The notes beneath the pieces were generated by a model. That model had not been told where the DNA came from, searched no databases, and saw only the letters and a list, made by a program, of their open reading frames with translations. A stretch of DNA of 64,000 bases from Oscillospiraceae bacterium (GTDB taxonomy: Bacteria; Bacillota; Clostridia; Oscillospirales; Ruminococcaceae), in the NCBI GenBank assembly GCA_902766785.1, contig CACXEO010000048.1, positions 1-64,000 on the forward strand. The letters run 5' to 3'. Made by a program: the position numbers and the translations under genes. Shown in pieces: positions 49,037 to 57,607 of the stretch; position 1 is the first letter of the stretch, and each line of letters starts with the position of its first letter.

Positions 49037-51391
49037 TTAAACCTTTTTAAGTCTGGCGAAATTTGCCATGATTCTCTTGGTTCCAACCTTTTCAAAAATA
49101 ACCTCGACCAGCATATCGTTCGCCATCGGCGTCATGGAGACAACCATGCCGCTGCCGAATACGCGGTGGCTGACGGTATCCCCCACCTTGAAATCGATGG
49201 CTGACGGTTCCGCCTTGACTGCCCTGCCAACCGGTTCCACCGAGAAGGGGGACGGGCGTTTGGCCTGAGGCTGATAGCTGTAGGCGCTCACCGTCATATC
49301 TTTATAATCGGTCAAATCTTTAGGGATTTCATCTAAAAACCGGGAAGGGCGGTTGCGGGTGGTGGAGCCAAACAGCATTCTTGAGGCGGCGCCCAGCAGA
49401 TAAAGCTGTTCCTTTGCTCGGGTGATGCCGACATAGGCAAGCCTGCGCTCCTCCTCCAGTTCATCCGGAAAGTTCATGATATTCCGGGAGGGGAAAATCC
49501 CCTCCTCCATCCCAACGATGTAAACATACGGGAACTCCAGCCCCTTTGCCGAATGCATGGTCATCATAACGACTGCATCATCGGACTGGTTCAGGTTATC
49601 AAGGTCGGTATAGAGGGCAACTTCCTCCAAAAATCCCGCAAGGGAGTTTTCCTCATTTTCTTCCTCATAATTTCTCATATTGCTTTTGAGTTCTTCAATA
49701 TTTTCAATCCGCACTTCACCCTCCGGGCCATCCGCACGGAGCATGGCAAGGTAGCCCGTTTTCTCTAGCAGCTCATCCAACAGGAATTCAAGGTCCTCCT
49801 GTTCCGCTGTAAACGCCAGGTCGTCGATCATCGCTGTAAACGCCTTAAGCGGTGCCGCTTTCCGGGCAAGCGCCGGATAGGTATCGGCCTCTTTCAGCAC
49901 GTCAAAAAGGGGAACGCCCTCCCCCTCCGCAATCTGTTCCGCCGTAGCGACCGTCGCCGTGCCAATGCCGCGTTTGGGCTCGTTGATAATCCGCTTGAGC
50001 CGGACGCTGTCGCTGGGGTTATTGATCACATTCAGGTAAGCAAGGATATCTTTAATTTCCTTCCGTTCAAAAAATTTATGCCCGCCGATAATCCGGTAGG
50101 GGATATTGCTGCGGATGAAATACCGCTCCAAACTGTTCGACTGGGCATTCATTCGGTAGAGCACCGCATGGTCGGAATACTTCCGGCCCCGTTTTACATT
50201 CTCCACCACGCTGGAAGCGACAAATTCCGCCTCGGCGCTTTCATCACTCGTCCTGCGGACAATGATTTTTTCGCCGTCCCCATTCTGGGTCCAGAGGTTT
50301 TTGCCTTTTCGTTCCCTGTTATTGGCAATGACAGCGTTGGCCGCGTCTAAAATATTCTGGGTGGAACGGTAATTCTGTTCCAGCCGTATAACCACAGCGT
50401 TTCTGAACTGCTTCTCGAAACTCAAAATATTCTCAATCGTCGCACCCCGGAACCGGTAGATGCTCTGGTCGTCGTCGCCCACCACGCAGAGGTTCTGGTG
50501 GCTTTGGGCCAGGAGGCTTACCAGCCGGTACTGGGCGTGGTTGGTATCCTGGTATTCATCCACCAGAATATAGCGGAACCGGTTTTGATAGTACTCCAAT
50601 ACGTCATCATATGTATCCAGAAGGGTAACGGTGAGTACAATCAGATCGTCAAAATCGAGCGCATTCGCCGCTTTAAGCCGTTCCTGGTAGCGCTGGTACA
50701 ACTTTCCGATAACCGACAGCCGGTAGTCATTCCCCGCCGTCTGGATATAGTCCTTCGGGGAGAGCATTTTATCCTTACTGTGGCTAATCTCGCTCAAAAC
50801 CGCTTTAGGCGGAAACATCTTGTCGCTGACGCCCAGGTCCGCCATTGAGTCCTTCACAACCCGTATACTGTCGTCAGAATCATAAATCGTAAAATTACTG
50901 GTATACCCCAAACGGTCAATATTCCGCCTCAGAATTCGCACACAAATAGAGTGGAAGGTCCCGGCGTTGACCTCTCCCCCTTCCTCTGCGCCAAGCATTG
51001 CCGCGAGCCGCTCCTTAAGTTCACCTGCCGCCTTATTGGTAAAAGTAATCGCCAAAATATTCCACGGTCTGGGCGGATGAACCGCCAGGATGCCCCGGAT
51101 TGCCTCCCGGTCCTCATCACTTGGGTTTTCCACAAATTTTTTTAAGAAATCAATCTCCCGTTCTCCAATATAGCCAGGGACGGTTTCATCCAAATAGGCG
51201 TTTCCATAGCTGAGCAGGTAGGCAATCCGGTTGACCAGCACCGTTGTTTTCCCACTGCCCGCGCCGGCTAAAATGAGCAGCGGCCCCTGAGTCGTAAAAA
51301 CCGCCTTGCGTTGCATTTCGTTCATCCGCCCGAATTCACGTTCCAAAACAGCCCGTTTAAGCGCCATAAAATCCTTGCTGTAATCTGCCAT
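49037..51391 (-). CDS. pcrA: UvrD/PcrA-type DNA helicase
   Basis: The 784-residue SF1 helicase has Q-motif and Walker A (NEMQRKAVFTTQG, LAGAGSGKTTVLV), motif Ia ITFTNKAAGELKER, Walker B ILVDEYQDTN, motif III GDDDQSIYRFRGA, motif IV EQNYRSTQNIL, motif V MTMHSAKGLEFPYVYI, motif VI RLAYVGITRAKEQLYL and a C-terminal Tudor-like domain (VGDTVSHRVFGSGMV). It works in repair and plasmid replication. A roughly 35-residue insert between motifs I and Ia (GNAYLDETVPGYIGEREIDFLK) is seen in the Ruminococcaceae type. ATG follows GAGGATAG. Confidence 0.95.
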   Translation of the reverse strand: MADYSKDFMALKRAVLEREFGRMNEMQRKAVFTTQGPLLILAGAGSGKTTVLVNRIAYLLSYGNAYLDETVPGYIGEREIDFLKKFVENPSDEDREAIRGILAVHPPRPWNILAITFTNKAAGELKERLAAMLGAEEGGEVNAGTFHSICVRILRRNIDRLGYTSNFTIYDSDDSIRVVKDSMADLGVSDKMFPPKAVLSEISHSKDKMLSPKDYIQTAGNDYRLSVIGKLYQRYQERLKAANALDFDDLIVLTVTLLDTYDDVLEYYQNRFRYILVDEYQDTNHAQYRLVSLLAQSHQNLCVVGDDDQSIYRFRGATIENILSFEKQFRNAVVIRLEQNYRSTQNILDAANAVIANNRERKGKNLWTQNGDGEKIIVRRTSDESAEAEFVASSVVENVKRGRKYSDHAVLYRMNAQSNSLERYFIRSNIPYRIIGGHKFFERKEIKDILAYLNVINNPSDSVRLKRIINEPKRGIGTATVATAEQIAEGEGVPLFDVLKEADTYPALARKAAPLKAFTAMIDDLAFTAEQEDLEFLLDELLEKTGYLAMLRADGPEGEVRIENIEELKSNMRNYEEENEENSLAGFLEEVALYTDLDNLNQSDDAVVMMTMHSAKGLEFPYVYIVGMEEGIFPSRNIMNFPDELEEERRLAYVGITRAKEQLYLLGAASRMLFGSTTRNRPSRFLDEIPKDLTDYKDMTVSAYSYQPQAKRPSPFSVEPVGRAVKAEPSAIDFKVGDTVSHRVFGSGMVVSMTPMANDMLVEVIFEKVGTKRIMANFARLKKV

Positions 51392-51536
51392 TTATCTATC
51401 CTCAATTTTTTCGATTCAACCGCATATCAAACGTTTTTCGACAGCGGTTATTCATTATTATACCATAACAGGCAAATAAATTGTAGCACAATTACGGCAT
51501 TCTTTTCGGCATCGACAGGACTTAGCAGAAAATAAA

Positions 51537-51563
51537 AAAACGAAAGCTATTAGCTCTCGTTTT
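51537..51563 (-). terminator. Terminator of the small 'YLSDL' gene
   Basis: AAAACGAAAGCTA and its complement TAGCTCTCGTTTT, with one mismatch, are followed on the reverse strand by seven T residues. Confidence 0.75.
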
Positions 51564-51570
51564 CACCATT

Positions 51571-51810
51571 TTATTTTTTATTTTCTATCAGTTTTTGCAC
51601 AATTAATTTCTTCAGCTCGTGTACAGTTTTTCCCCCTGAAACCTTTCCGCCCAGCAGATAGGCGGCCGCTTCTTTGTAGTCCTTTTCAGGAAAAAGATTG
51701 TCCGAAAGACGCAGGATACACTCCGCCTGTCTTTCATTAATACAAACAAAGTGCAGATCGGATAAATATTCGCAGCCTATTGTTCCCGCTAAATACTCCA
51801 AAAACGTCAT
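51571..51810 (-). CDS. Small 'YLSDL' family protein (79 aa)
   Basis: The product begins TFLEYLAGTIGCEYLSDLHFV and ends with a Lys-rich helix (TVHELKKLIVQKLIENKK). It shares with the element protein at 655-918 the YLSDL segment, spacing and the charged C-terminal helix. ATG at 51810 follows AGAGGG. It is divergent from an XRE regulator only 150 bases away, with a terminator of its own, so a regulator/target pair is plausible. Function unknown; I know of no characterised homologue. Confidence 0.7.
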   Translation of the reverse strand: MTFLEYLAGTIGCEYLSDLHFVCINERQAECILRLSDNLFPEKDYKEAAAYLLGGKVSGGKTVHELKKLIVQKLIENKK

Positions 51811-51962
51811 TGGGCTATCCCTCTACTTTCTGCCTTGCCTCCTCAAATTATTTTAATTCTATCACATCTTTCGACACATTTCAATATAAATAGCTATAAT
51901 TTAAGTTATTTGTATCTGTATATTTAAAGTTATTACTTATACACTAACATTGGGTGATAGGG

Positions 51963-52310
51963 ATGAAGATTAATTACGGACTTATTGGCCAAAGGGTCAA
52001 GCAGAAACGCAAGACCTCGCAAAAAACGCAGGATAATCTGGCAGAAGCACTTGGTGTTTCAGTGGGTTACATCAGCCAGGTTGAAAGAGGGGTTACCAAG
52101 ATAAGCCTGGATACACTAGCCGAAATCGCCACCTTTTTACAGTGCGATGTCACTGAACTGATTGTGGGTTCCGTACCCCGGCAGGAAGAGTATTTAACGC
52201 GTGAACTGACAGCTGTCTATAAAATGATGGATGCACAGCAAAAAACAATGCTTCTCGATATTGCAAACGTCATCGTACGGCGCGGATACAACCCCCTGTT
52301 TCCGCGCTGA
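51963..52310 (+). CDS. XRE family transcriptional regulator
   Basis: ATG at 51963 follows GGGTG, giving 115 residues. Residues about 6-62 form the Cro/CI helix-turn-helix: RVKQKRKTSQKTQDNLAEALGVSVGYISQVERGVTKISLDTLAEIATFL. The rest (VPRQEEYLTRELTAVYKMMDAQQKTMLLDIANVIV) is a helical region typical of clostridial XRE proteins. It is divergent from the small gene, and TTTAAGTTATT occurs twice in the spacer (near 51899 and 51923, the second with one inserted base), which may be its operator. Confidence 0.9.
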   Translation: MKINYGLIGQRVKQKRKTSQKTQDNLAEALGVSVGYISQVERGVTKISLDTLAEIATFLQCDVTELIVGSVPRQEEYLTRELTAVYKMMDAQQKTMLLDIANVIVRRGYNPLFPR

Positions 52311-52320
52311 ATTTTATATA

Positions 52321-52352
52321 AAAACACGGGTCTGTTAAGGCCCGTGTTTTTC
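52321..52352 (+). terminator. Terminator of the XRE gene
   Basis: AAAACACGGG (52321-52330) pairs with CCCGTGTTTT (52341-52350) and continues into T residues, 11 bases after the stop. Confidence 0.85.
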
Positions 52353-52383
52353 CGTTCACTCAGGCCTGAATGACGTGCAACCC

Positions 52384-52644
52384 TTACCATGAATGAAGCC
52401 CGGATTTTTGAATCAATGCAATCTTCTGTGCACGACTTAACTTTTTAAAGGCTGCTTCACGTTTCATCGCCTCCTGCTTTGTTGAAAAAACTTCATAATA
52501 AGCCAGACTGACCGGAAGACGGGAACGTGTATATTTTGCGCCCATCCCGCTGTTGTGAACGGCTGTACGGCGCTCCAGATCGGTTGTATATCCGCTGTAA
52601 ATGGTACCGTCAGCGCAGCGGAGCATATAGGCGTAATACCCCAT
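52384..52644 (-). CDS. GIY-YIG nuclease-domain protein (UPF0213)
   Basis: ATG at 52644 follows AAGGGGCGG, giving 86 residues. The start [24 protein letters not shown] contains the GIY-YIG-type pair (here AYM...YSG) and conserved Arg. The UPF0213 family comprises such lone domains with unsettled roles, presumably DNA cleavage or repair. A C-terminal [18 protein letters not shown] is typical. It is a single gene after the XRE unit. Confidence 0.87.
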   Translation of the reverse strand: MGYYAYMLRCADGTIYSGYTTDLERRTAVHNSGMGAKYTRSRLPVSLAYYEVFSTKQEAMKREAAFKKLSRAQKIALIQKSGLHSW

Positions 52645-52706
52645 TCTATTTCCGCCCCTTTCTTCACCAAGCGCTTGGCCAAAGCGGCCGGCGCTCTCAT
52701 GCAAAT

Positions 52707-52735
52707 AAAAAGCCCCGGCCGTGGCCGGGACTTTT
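52707..52735 (-). terminator. Terminator of the oadG-oadB operon
   Basis: AAAAAGCCCCGGCC and GGCCGGGACTTTT (one mismatch) form a strong stem just after the beta-subunit stop, with a T tract on the reverse strand. Confidence 0.85.
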
Positions 52736-52747
52736 GTAAACCATTTC

Positions 52748-53941
52748 TTATTTAAAGATACTGAGCAACACACCAGCGGCAACTGCCGAACCAATAACAC
52801 CGGCCACGTTCGGACCCATAGCGTGCATCAGCAGGAAGTTCGTTGGATTTGCCTGCTGTCCAACCTTCTGAGAAACACGGGCAGCCATCGGAACAGCCGA
52901 AACGCCTGCGGAACCGATCAGCGGGTTGACCTTGCCCTTTGTGAGGACATACATCAGGTCGCCGAAGAGGACACCACCAGCAGTACCCACGCAGAACGCA
53001 ATCAAGCCGAGGGCAATAATTGCGAGAGTTTCTGGTTTGAGGAAGTTATCTCCAACTGCAGTTGCACCGACAGAAACACCAAGGAAGATAGTAACAATGT
53101 TCATCAGCTCATTCTGTACGGTCTTGCTCAAACGTTCCACAACGCCGCTCTCACGCATCAGGTTACCAAGCATCAGCATGCCAACCAGCGGAGCCGCATC
53201 CGGAACCAGCAGGGAAACAACCAGGGTAACAACAATCGGGAAAACAATTTTTTCGGTTTTGGAAACCGGACGAAGCTGTTTCATAACGACAGAACGCTGC
53301 TTCTTGGTGGTGAGCAGCTTCATGATCGGCGGCTGGATAATCGGCACCAGCGCCATATAAGAATACGCCGCAACAGCTATTGAACCTAAAAGGTGAGGAG
53401 CAAGCGTTTTGGTAACATAAATCGCCGTCGGGCCATCAGCACCGCCAATGATACCGATCGAAGCAGCCTCAGCACCGCCGAATGCAAAAACATCCGGGAA
53501 ATAAGTACCAAGCGCCATAGCGCCAATAAAGGTTGTGAAAATACCAAGCTGAGCCGCAGCGCCGAGCAGGAAGCTCTTCGGGTTCGCAATCAGCGGGCCG
53601 AAATCAGTCATTGCGCCAACGCCAAGGAAGATAAGCGGTGGATAAATACCGAGCTTAACGCCAAGGTAAAGAATATCAATCAAGCCGCCGTCATGTAATA
53701 CAGCGCCGTAATCAATACTGGTTCCGGCAAATAAGTCGGGGTGATACAATCCGCTCAACGGGATATTAGCCAAGAACATACCAAATGCAATTGGCAGCAA
53801 AAGGAGCGGTTCAAACTTTTTGGCAATTGCAAGATAAAGCAATACGAAGGATACAAGGATCATAACGCCCTGCTGCCACGTCATAGCGGTAAAGCCGGAA
53901 TTCGCAAAGATACCCTGTATGGTTTCTAAAAAGACTTCCAC
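52748..53941 (-). CDS. oadB: Na+-translocating decarboxylase beta subunit
   Basis: The 397-residue integral membrane protein has around nine to ten helices, with the diagnostic [16 protein letters not shown] segment, whose Asp is the Na+-coupling residue, and GAEAASIGI before it. These subunits use decarboxylation energy from oxaloacetate, malonyl-, glutaconyl- or methylmalonyl-CoA to pump Na+. The alpha (carboxyltransferase) and biotin-carrier subunits are not in the window, so the substrate cannot be told. The gene follows oadG under a consensus promoter. The symbol is generic (could be gcdB or mmdB). Confidence 0.93.
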   Translation of the reverse strand: MEVFLETIQGIFANSGFTAMTWQQGVMILVSFVLLYLAIAKKFEPLLLLPIAFGMFLANIPLSGLYHPDLFAGTSIDYGAVLHDGGLIDILYLGVKLGIYPPLIFLGVGAMTDFGPLIANPKSFLLGAAAQLGIFTTFIGAMALGTYFPDVFAFGGAEAASIGIIGGADGPTAIYVTKTLAPHLLGSIAVAAYSYMALVPIIQPPIMKLLTTKKQRSVVMKQLRPVSKTEKIVFPIVVTLVVSLLVPDAAPLVGMLMLGNLMRESGVVERLSKTVQNELMNIVTIFLGVSVGATAVGDNFLKPETLAIIALGLIAFCVGTAGGVLFGDLMYVLTKGKVNPLIGSAGVSAVPMAARVSQKVGQQANPTNFLLMHAMGPNVAGVIGSAVAAGVLLSIFK

Positions 53942-54007
53942 GGTTTCACGTTCCTTTCAAAAAATAATTTTAGAGTACAAATGCAATTAATACAGGCTGC
54001 GACAAAA

Positions 54008-54367
54008 TTACTTTTTGTCAGAGCGTTTAATGCTTTTGACAGCATAAGACCCCTGGCCTTCCAGCGCGGTCGTAACAGCTGCGGTAATTGCAGCAACCGT
54101 TTTAGCCGGAATACCGTCCTCTACAGCGGCTTCAACAACCGGCCCAGGCCCTACCGGCGGGACAAAAGCGGCTTTCACCGGCGCCGCGGCAACCGGCGCG
54201 GCCTGCTTAACTTCCGGTTCGGCAGACTTTTTTTTGCCGATTTTGTCAATCAGCGGAACAATTTTACCACTCAAATACAGAATGATAACCAGACCTATAA
54301 GCGCCAAAAACACGACAAGAAGGCCGGTTACAACAATAGCAAAAGTTGCGCCCCAATCCATATCCAT
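54008..54367 (-). CDS. OadG-like gamma/delta subunit of a Na+-pump decarboxylase
   Basis: ATG at 54367 follows AAAGGAG, giving 119 residues. There is one N-terminal membrane helix (GATFAIVVTGLLVVFLALIGLVIILYL), then a charged stretch, then an Ala/Pro-rich linker (AAPVAAAPVKAAFVPPVGPG) and a short helical C-terminus with AITAAVTTALEG. Such proteins anchor the alpha subunit or biotin carrier to the beta subunit. The linker has no biotin site (no MKM). It is located 66 bases before oadB. Confidence 0.8.
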   Translation of the reverse strand: MDMDWGATFAIVVTGLLVVFLALIGLVIILYLSGKIVPLIDKIGKKKSAEPEVKQAAPVAAAPVKAAFVPPVGPGPVVEAAVEDGIPAKTVAAITAAVTTALEGQGSYAVKSIKRSDKK

Positions 54368-54427
54368 GTTTGCTTCTCCTTTTTTTACTAGATTCATTTG
54401 TACGTTAAAAAACTAACGATAGGAACT

Positions 54428-54456
54428 ATTATAACCGATCCCTGAAAAAATTTCAA
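54428..54456 (-). promoter_or_regulatory. Promoter of oadG-oadB
   Basis: On the reverse strand TTGAAA (54456-54451) and TATAAT (54433-54428) are 17 bases apart. The interval 54457-54604 is AT-rich with no gene visible. Confidence 0.8.
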
Positions 54457-54604
54457 TGAATATCTTTAACTTTTTCATAATTCTATCATTTTTTATTCCA
54501 TAGAAATACTAAATATTTCAACATTGGAAACCGAAAAAATTCAACTGCGCAGACTCCGGTAAGATTTATATCGATATGTCTGTTTTTTACGGTTCCCTTC
54601 TGAA

Positions 54605-54633
54605 TTGCGAAACTTTGCGTACTATACTATAAT
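54605..54633 (+). promoter_or_regulatory. Promoter of the MscS-type channel gene
   Basis: TTGCGA (54605-54610) and TATAAT (54628-54633) are 17 bases apart. It lies inside the open frame that continues upstream of the chosen ATG, which rules out the longer start. Confidence 0.75.
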
Positions 54634-54676
54634 GATAATGACAACAAGTTTACCAAAAGGAAAGAAGGTTCATTTT

Positions 54677-55507
54677 ATGGCATTTTTAAATGAGATGTAC
54701 GCAAACTTTGTAAAGAGCTTCCCACAGATCATCACGGCGGTTTTAGTATTTGCATTGGGGATGATTATCGCACACATTATCAACAAAATTGTTGGGAAGG
54801 CGCTTGACCGCAGCCGGGTGGACCGCACACTTTCTTCCTTTTTCCGGCCGATTATCCGCATTACGCTGTACGTGGTGGTCGCCATTATCGCCCTGTCGAC
54901 CGCTGGCGTCCCAACGGCTACCCTGCTGACCGCGTTCGGCGCAGTTGGGCTGGCTGTCAGCCTGGCGGTCAAGGATTCTCTCTCCAACATGGCGGGCGGC
55001 ATCCTGCTTCTTGCCTCCAAGCCCTTTGTCGTAGGGGACGCGGTCGAAGTGGACGGGGCAACGGGCGTGGTCCAAAAAATCAGTATCCTATACACGCAGA
55101 TCAACACCTTTGACAACCGGGAAGTTTTTATCCCGAACGGGCAGATCTCCGCTGACCGGATCATCAACATCTCGGCTGAAAAAGCAAGGCGGCTCGACCT
55201 TGTTTTCAGCATTTCATACACGGATGACCCGGAGGCTGCAAAGAAAATTATAGCCGGCCTGGTAGATGCACATGAGTTCGCCCTGAAAGACCCCGCGCCT
55301 CTTATCCGTGTTGGCGAACTCGGAGACAGCGCAGTTAAAATCATATGCAACGTCTGGGCAGAGGGGGCAAACCTTCTCGCCCTGAAATTTGACCTACTTG
55401 AAAGCGTCAAAAAGGCGTTTGACCAGAACGGCATTTCTATCCCCTTCCCCCAGCTTGATGTCCATCTCGCTCCCGATAGAACGCCGAATGAGCCCAAAGC
55501 GCTTTGA
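54677..55507 (+). CDS. Small-conductance mechanosensitive channel (MscS family)
   Basis: ATG at 54677 follows GAAGG and gives 276 residues, the usual MscS size. There are three N-terminal membrane helices, with the pore-lining third helix TATLLTAFGAVGLAVSLAVKDSLSNMAGGILLLASKPF, the beta domain VGDAVEVDGATGVVQKI, and a cytosolic cage region (IPFPQLDVHL). It relieves turgor upon hypo-osmotic shock. It is a single gene, divergent from the Na+-pump operon. Confidence 0.94.
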   Translation: MAFLNEMYANFVKSFPQIITAVLVFALGMIIAHIINKIVGKALDRSRVDRTLSSFFRPIIRITLYVVVAIIALSTAGVPTATLLTAFGAVGLAVSLAVKDSLSNMAGGILLLASKPFVVGDAVEVDGATGVVQKISILYTQINTFDNREVFIPNGQISADRIINISAEKARRLDLVFSISYTDDPEAAKKIIAGLVDAHEFALKDPAPLIRVGELGDSAVKIICNVWAEGANLLALKFDLLESVKKAFDQNGISIPFPQLDVHLAPDRTPNEPKAL

Positions 55508-55690
55508 AAAGGTGTCGGCATCCCCCTGTTATAAACACCTTGGACGGATGCGCCGAAAGATCTTTCCCATATTATTCGTCCCGCCGCCTACGAACCAGTT
55601 TATCACATCTTTCCGAGCAGGCGGAGCTTTCAATCCCTTTTTCCGAAGAAAATCCCCCTACAGGGGTTATTCCCATGGTTTACCGGCCAA

Positions 55691-55728
55691 TCAAAAAGCT
55701 CCGGCATTTGGCTGCCGGAGCTTTTTGA
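55691..55728. terminator. Bidirectional terminator between mscS and hemolysin III genes
   Basis: TCAAAAAGCTCCGGCA (55691-55706) and TGCCGGAGCTTTTTGA (55713-55728) form a perfect 16-bp stem serving both converging genes. The 180 bases before it hold no visible gene. Confidence 0.85.
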
Positions 55729-55730
55729 TT

Positions 55731-56396
55731 CTACCAGATTACTGGAACGACATAAAGCAGAATGCAGAAATAGTGGAGGATACTTCCGGCCAACACAAAA
55801 AAATGAAAGACAGAGTGCATGAACTTGACCTTTTTTCCAATTCCATACAGCACCGCTCCAATGGTATAGGCAATGCCGCCGGTGATCAGCAGGACGATCC
55901 CGCCAGTCTGCATGACATCCATAAGCGGCTTGAACGCAAAAACGATTACCCAACCCATGGCGATGTAGCAGATCATGGAAAAAACCTTGAACCGGTGCAG
56001 ACTTACCGCGTTGAGGACGATTCCCAAAACAGCCGCGCCCCAAACAATACCAAACATCACCCAGCCGAGCACTCCGCGGAGAGAGACCAGCGTAAGAGGA
56101 GTATAAGTTCCGGCAATCAACAAAAAAATTGAACAGTGATCCAGCACCCGGAAAACGCGCTTGCCCTTATTCGGCTTCAAGCCGTGGTAAATGGTTGACA
56201 TGCTGTATAGAATAACCAAAGTCGCCCCATAGACCGCCATGCTTACCACACACCATGCGTCGGAATAAATTGCGGCCATCACCACGCCGACTACCAAGGC
56301 GGCAACCGCTAACAGGGTTCCTACGCCATGTGAAATAGAGCTCATCAGTTCCTCTGCGAGGCTGTAAACGGGGTTTGTCCCCTTTTGTTTGGGCAT
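55731..56396 (-). CDS. Hemolysin III / PAQR family membrane protein
   Basis: ATG at 56396 follows AAGGCGG, giving 221 residues. Seven membrane helices are visible, with the SSISHGVGTLLAVAAL and MSTIYHG starts and the C-terminal HSVFHFFVLAGSILHYF segment carrying metal-binding His. Relatives (TrhA/YqfA) affect membrane fluidity or show hemolytic activity in assays; the physiological role is unclear. Confidence 0.9.
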   Translation of the reverse strand: MPKQKGTNPVYSLAEELMSSISHGVGTLLAVAALVVGVVMAAIYSDAWCVVSMAVYGATLVILYSMSTIYHGLKPNKGKRVFRVLDHCSIFLLIAGTYTPLTLVSLRGVLGWVMFGIVWGAAVLGIVLNAVSLHRFKVFSMICYIAMGWVIVFAFKPLMDVMQTGGIVLLITGGIAYTIGAVLYGIGKKVKFMHSVFHFFVLAGSILHYFCILLYVVPVIW

Positions 56397-56579
56397 GGTT
56401 CTACCGCCTTTCTTTTCTTCTTGTTCCAGTCTACCATAACCATTCCAGAAAACAAGGGGTAAAGATGAACATTTTGAAAAAACGCCCTTTGCCACTCTTT
56501 ACGCCCTGCTTTTTTTCCGGGCGGAATTGTGGTATAGTACCTATATAATACAACGCTGCTACAGAAAGGCGGGGATGGG

Positions 56580-57102
56580 ATGAAAAACAGGATCCTGGAA
56601 GGACTGTCAAGAGAAGAGCTCATACAGCTTCTGGAGCTTTATTCCAAAAACTGGCTGGCTATGGACGGCGTTTGGTTCCAGGCGGTCTAGTTCAAACGTG
56701 GAACGAATGAAGCCATGGAGCAGGACGCGGCGGCCTGGAGCCGGCATACCAGAATCGAGGCGGCGCGGATCAAAGAATTTTTGAAGCTGCCGGAGTTTGC
56801 GGGACTGGAAAAAAGCCCTGTCCCTGCGGTTTTATGCAAATCTCAACCGGGATAAAAGCATTATTCAGGGGAACACGCTGCTCTACCGGACGCTGGAATG
56901 CCGGGTCCAGCGGGCAAGGGAGCGTAAAGGAATGACATTCCACCCATGCAAACCAGTGGGGTTAATTGAATACACTGGGTTTGCGCAGGTGATCGACCCG
57001 CGATTCCGTTGCGAATGCGTCAGCTGCTACCCGGATGTTACAGATAAAAGCTGCAGCTGTGCCTGGCTCTTTACCCTTGACAGCGACCCTGACCCCGGCT
57101 GA
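56580..57102 (+). pseudogene. DUF6125-like protein gene, broken by a stop and a frameshift
   Basis: The frame from ATG 56580 reads LSREELIQLLELYSKNWLAMDGVWFQAV, then hits TAG at 56688-56690. It continues in frame with FKRGTNEAMEQDAAAWSRHTRIEAARIKEFLKLPEFAGLEK, and after an A run at 56809-56814 the family sequence shifts by one frame to KALSLRFYANLNRDKS and on to CECVSCYPDVTDKSCSCAW, stop 57100-57102. Removing one A would join the parts. Two independent lesions indicate decay. The intact family carries conserved Cys pairs near the end and occurs in anaerobes; function not known to me. Confidence 0.75.
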
Positions 57103-57190
57103 GCAAATGCGACAGCTGGTTCTGTGTTTTCATAAAAAGGGGGGAAAACGGAGCTATAATAATTATATTATGAACTAAAAAGGAGAACGC

Positions 57191-57445
57191 ATGATGATCG
57201 ATTTTAAATTTGACACACAGCTATTGATTGAGGGGGAAAACCTTTCAGAAGACCGGGTCAACGAGTACATCACCCAGAACATTGAAGGGGACTGCCTGCT
57301 TGCCGTAGGTGATGAGAAACTAATCAAAATACACTTCCATACCAACACGCCATGGAAGGTGCTGGAATACTGCGCGTCTCTGGGAGACATTCACGATATT
57401 GTTGTGGAAAATATGGAGCGCCAGAGCGGCGGCCTGCACGGGTAA
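57191..57445 (+). CDS. Small FakA/DAK2 C-terminal-domain-like protein (84 aa)
   Basis: The sequence FDTQLLIEGENLSEDRVNEYI, then GDCLLAVGDEKLIKIHFHTNTPWKVLEYCASLGDIHDIVVENM, resembles the region after the DAK2 domain of FakA (fatty-acid kinase subunit), including the HFHTNTPWKVLEY segment. It lacks the kinase part. ATG at 57191 follows AAGGAG, and TATAAT sits upstream. It may be a stand-alone accessory domain, or a relic; the good ribosome site and terminator favour expression. Confidence 0.7.
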   Translation: MMIDFKFDTQLLIEGENLSEDRVNEYITQNIEGDCLLAVGDEKLIKIHFHTNTPWKVLEYCASLGDIHDIVVENMERQSGGLHG

Positions 57446-57474
57446 ACCACAGAAAAACAACTCTGTTTTAAAAT

Positions 57475-57505
57475 AAAAAGGCTCCGGATTTTCGGAGCCT
57501 TTTTA
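57475..57505 (+). terminator. Terminator after the FakA-like gene
   Basis: AAAAAGGCTCCG and CGGAGCCTTTTT are separated by six bases, with a T tract. Confidence 0.85.
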
Positions 57506-57607
57506 TTGATCCCATGATTCTCCGGCGCCTTCATCCACCGTCCACAACGGCGCAGACAGTCCAGGTGTTTTCATAAATCGCGGATGAAAACGAGATTCTC
57601 CACTGCT

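Noticed and set aside
47824..49050. 408-codon forward frame opposite thyX and the Cys-rich gene
   Set aside because: Covers two good reverse genes with their ribosome sites; composition is that of a shadow.
54605..54676. Longer N-terminus for the MscS-type channel
   Set aside because: A consensus promoter lies within it, so those codons would not be transcribed in full.
56688..56690. TAG in the DUF6125-like gene read as pyrrolysine
   Set aside because: A separate frameshift also breaks the gene, and no Pyl genes are in view; decay or error is simpler.
56809..56814. Programmed frameshift at the six-A run
   Set aside because: The upstream in-frame TAG would already stop translation, and no stimulatory structure was seen.
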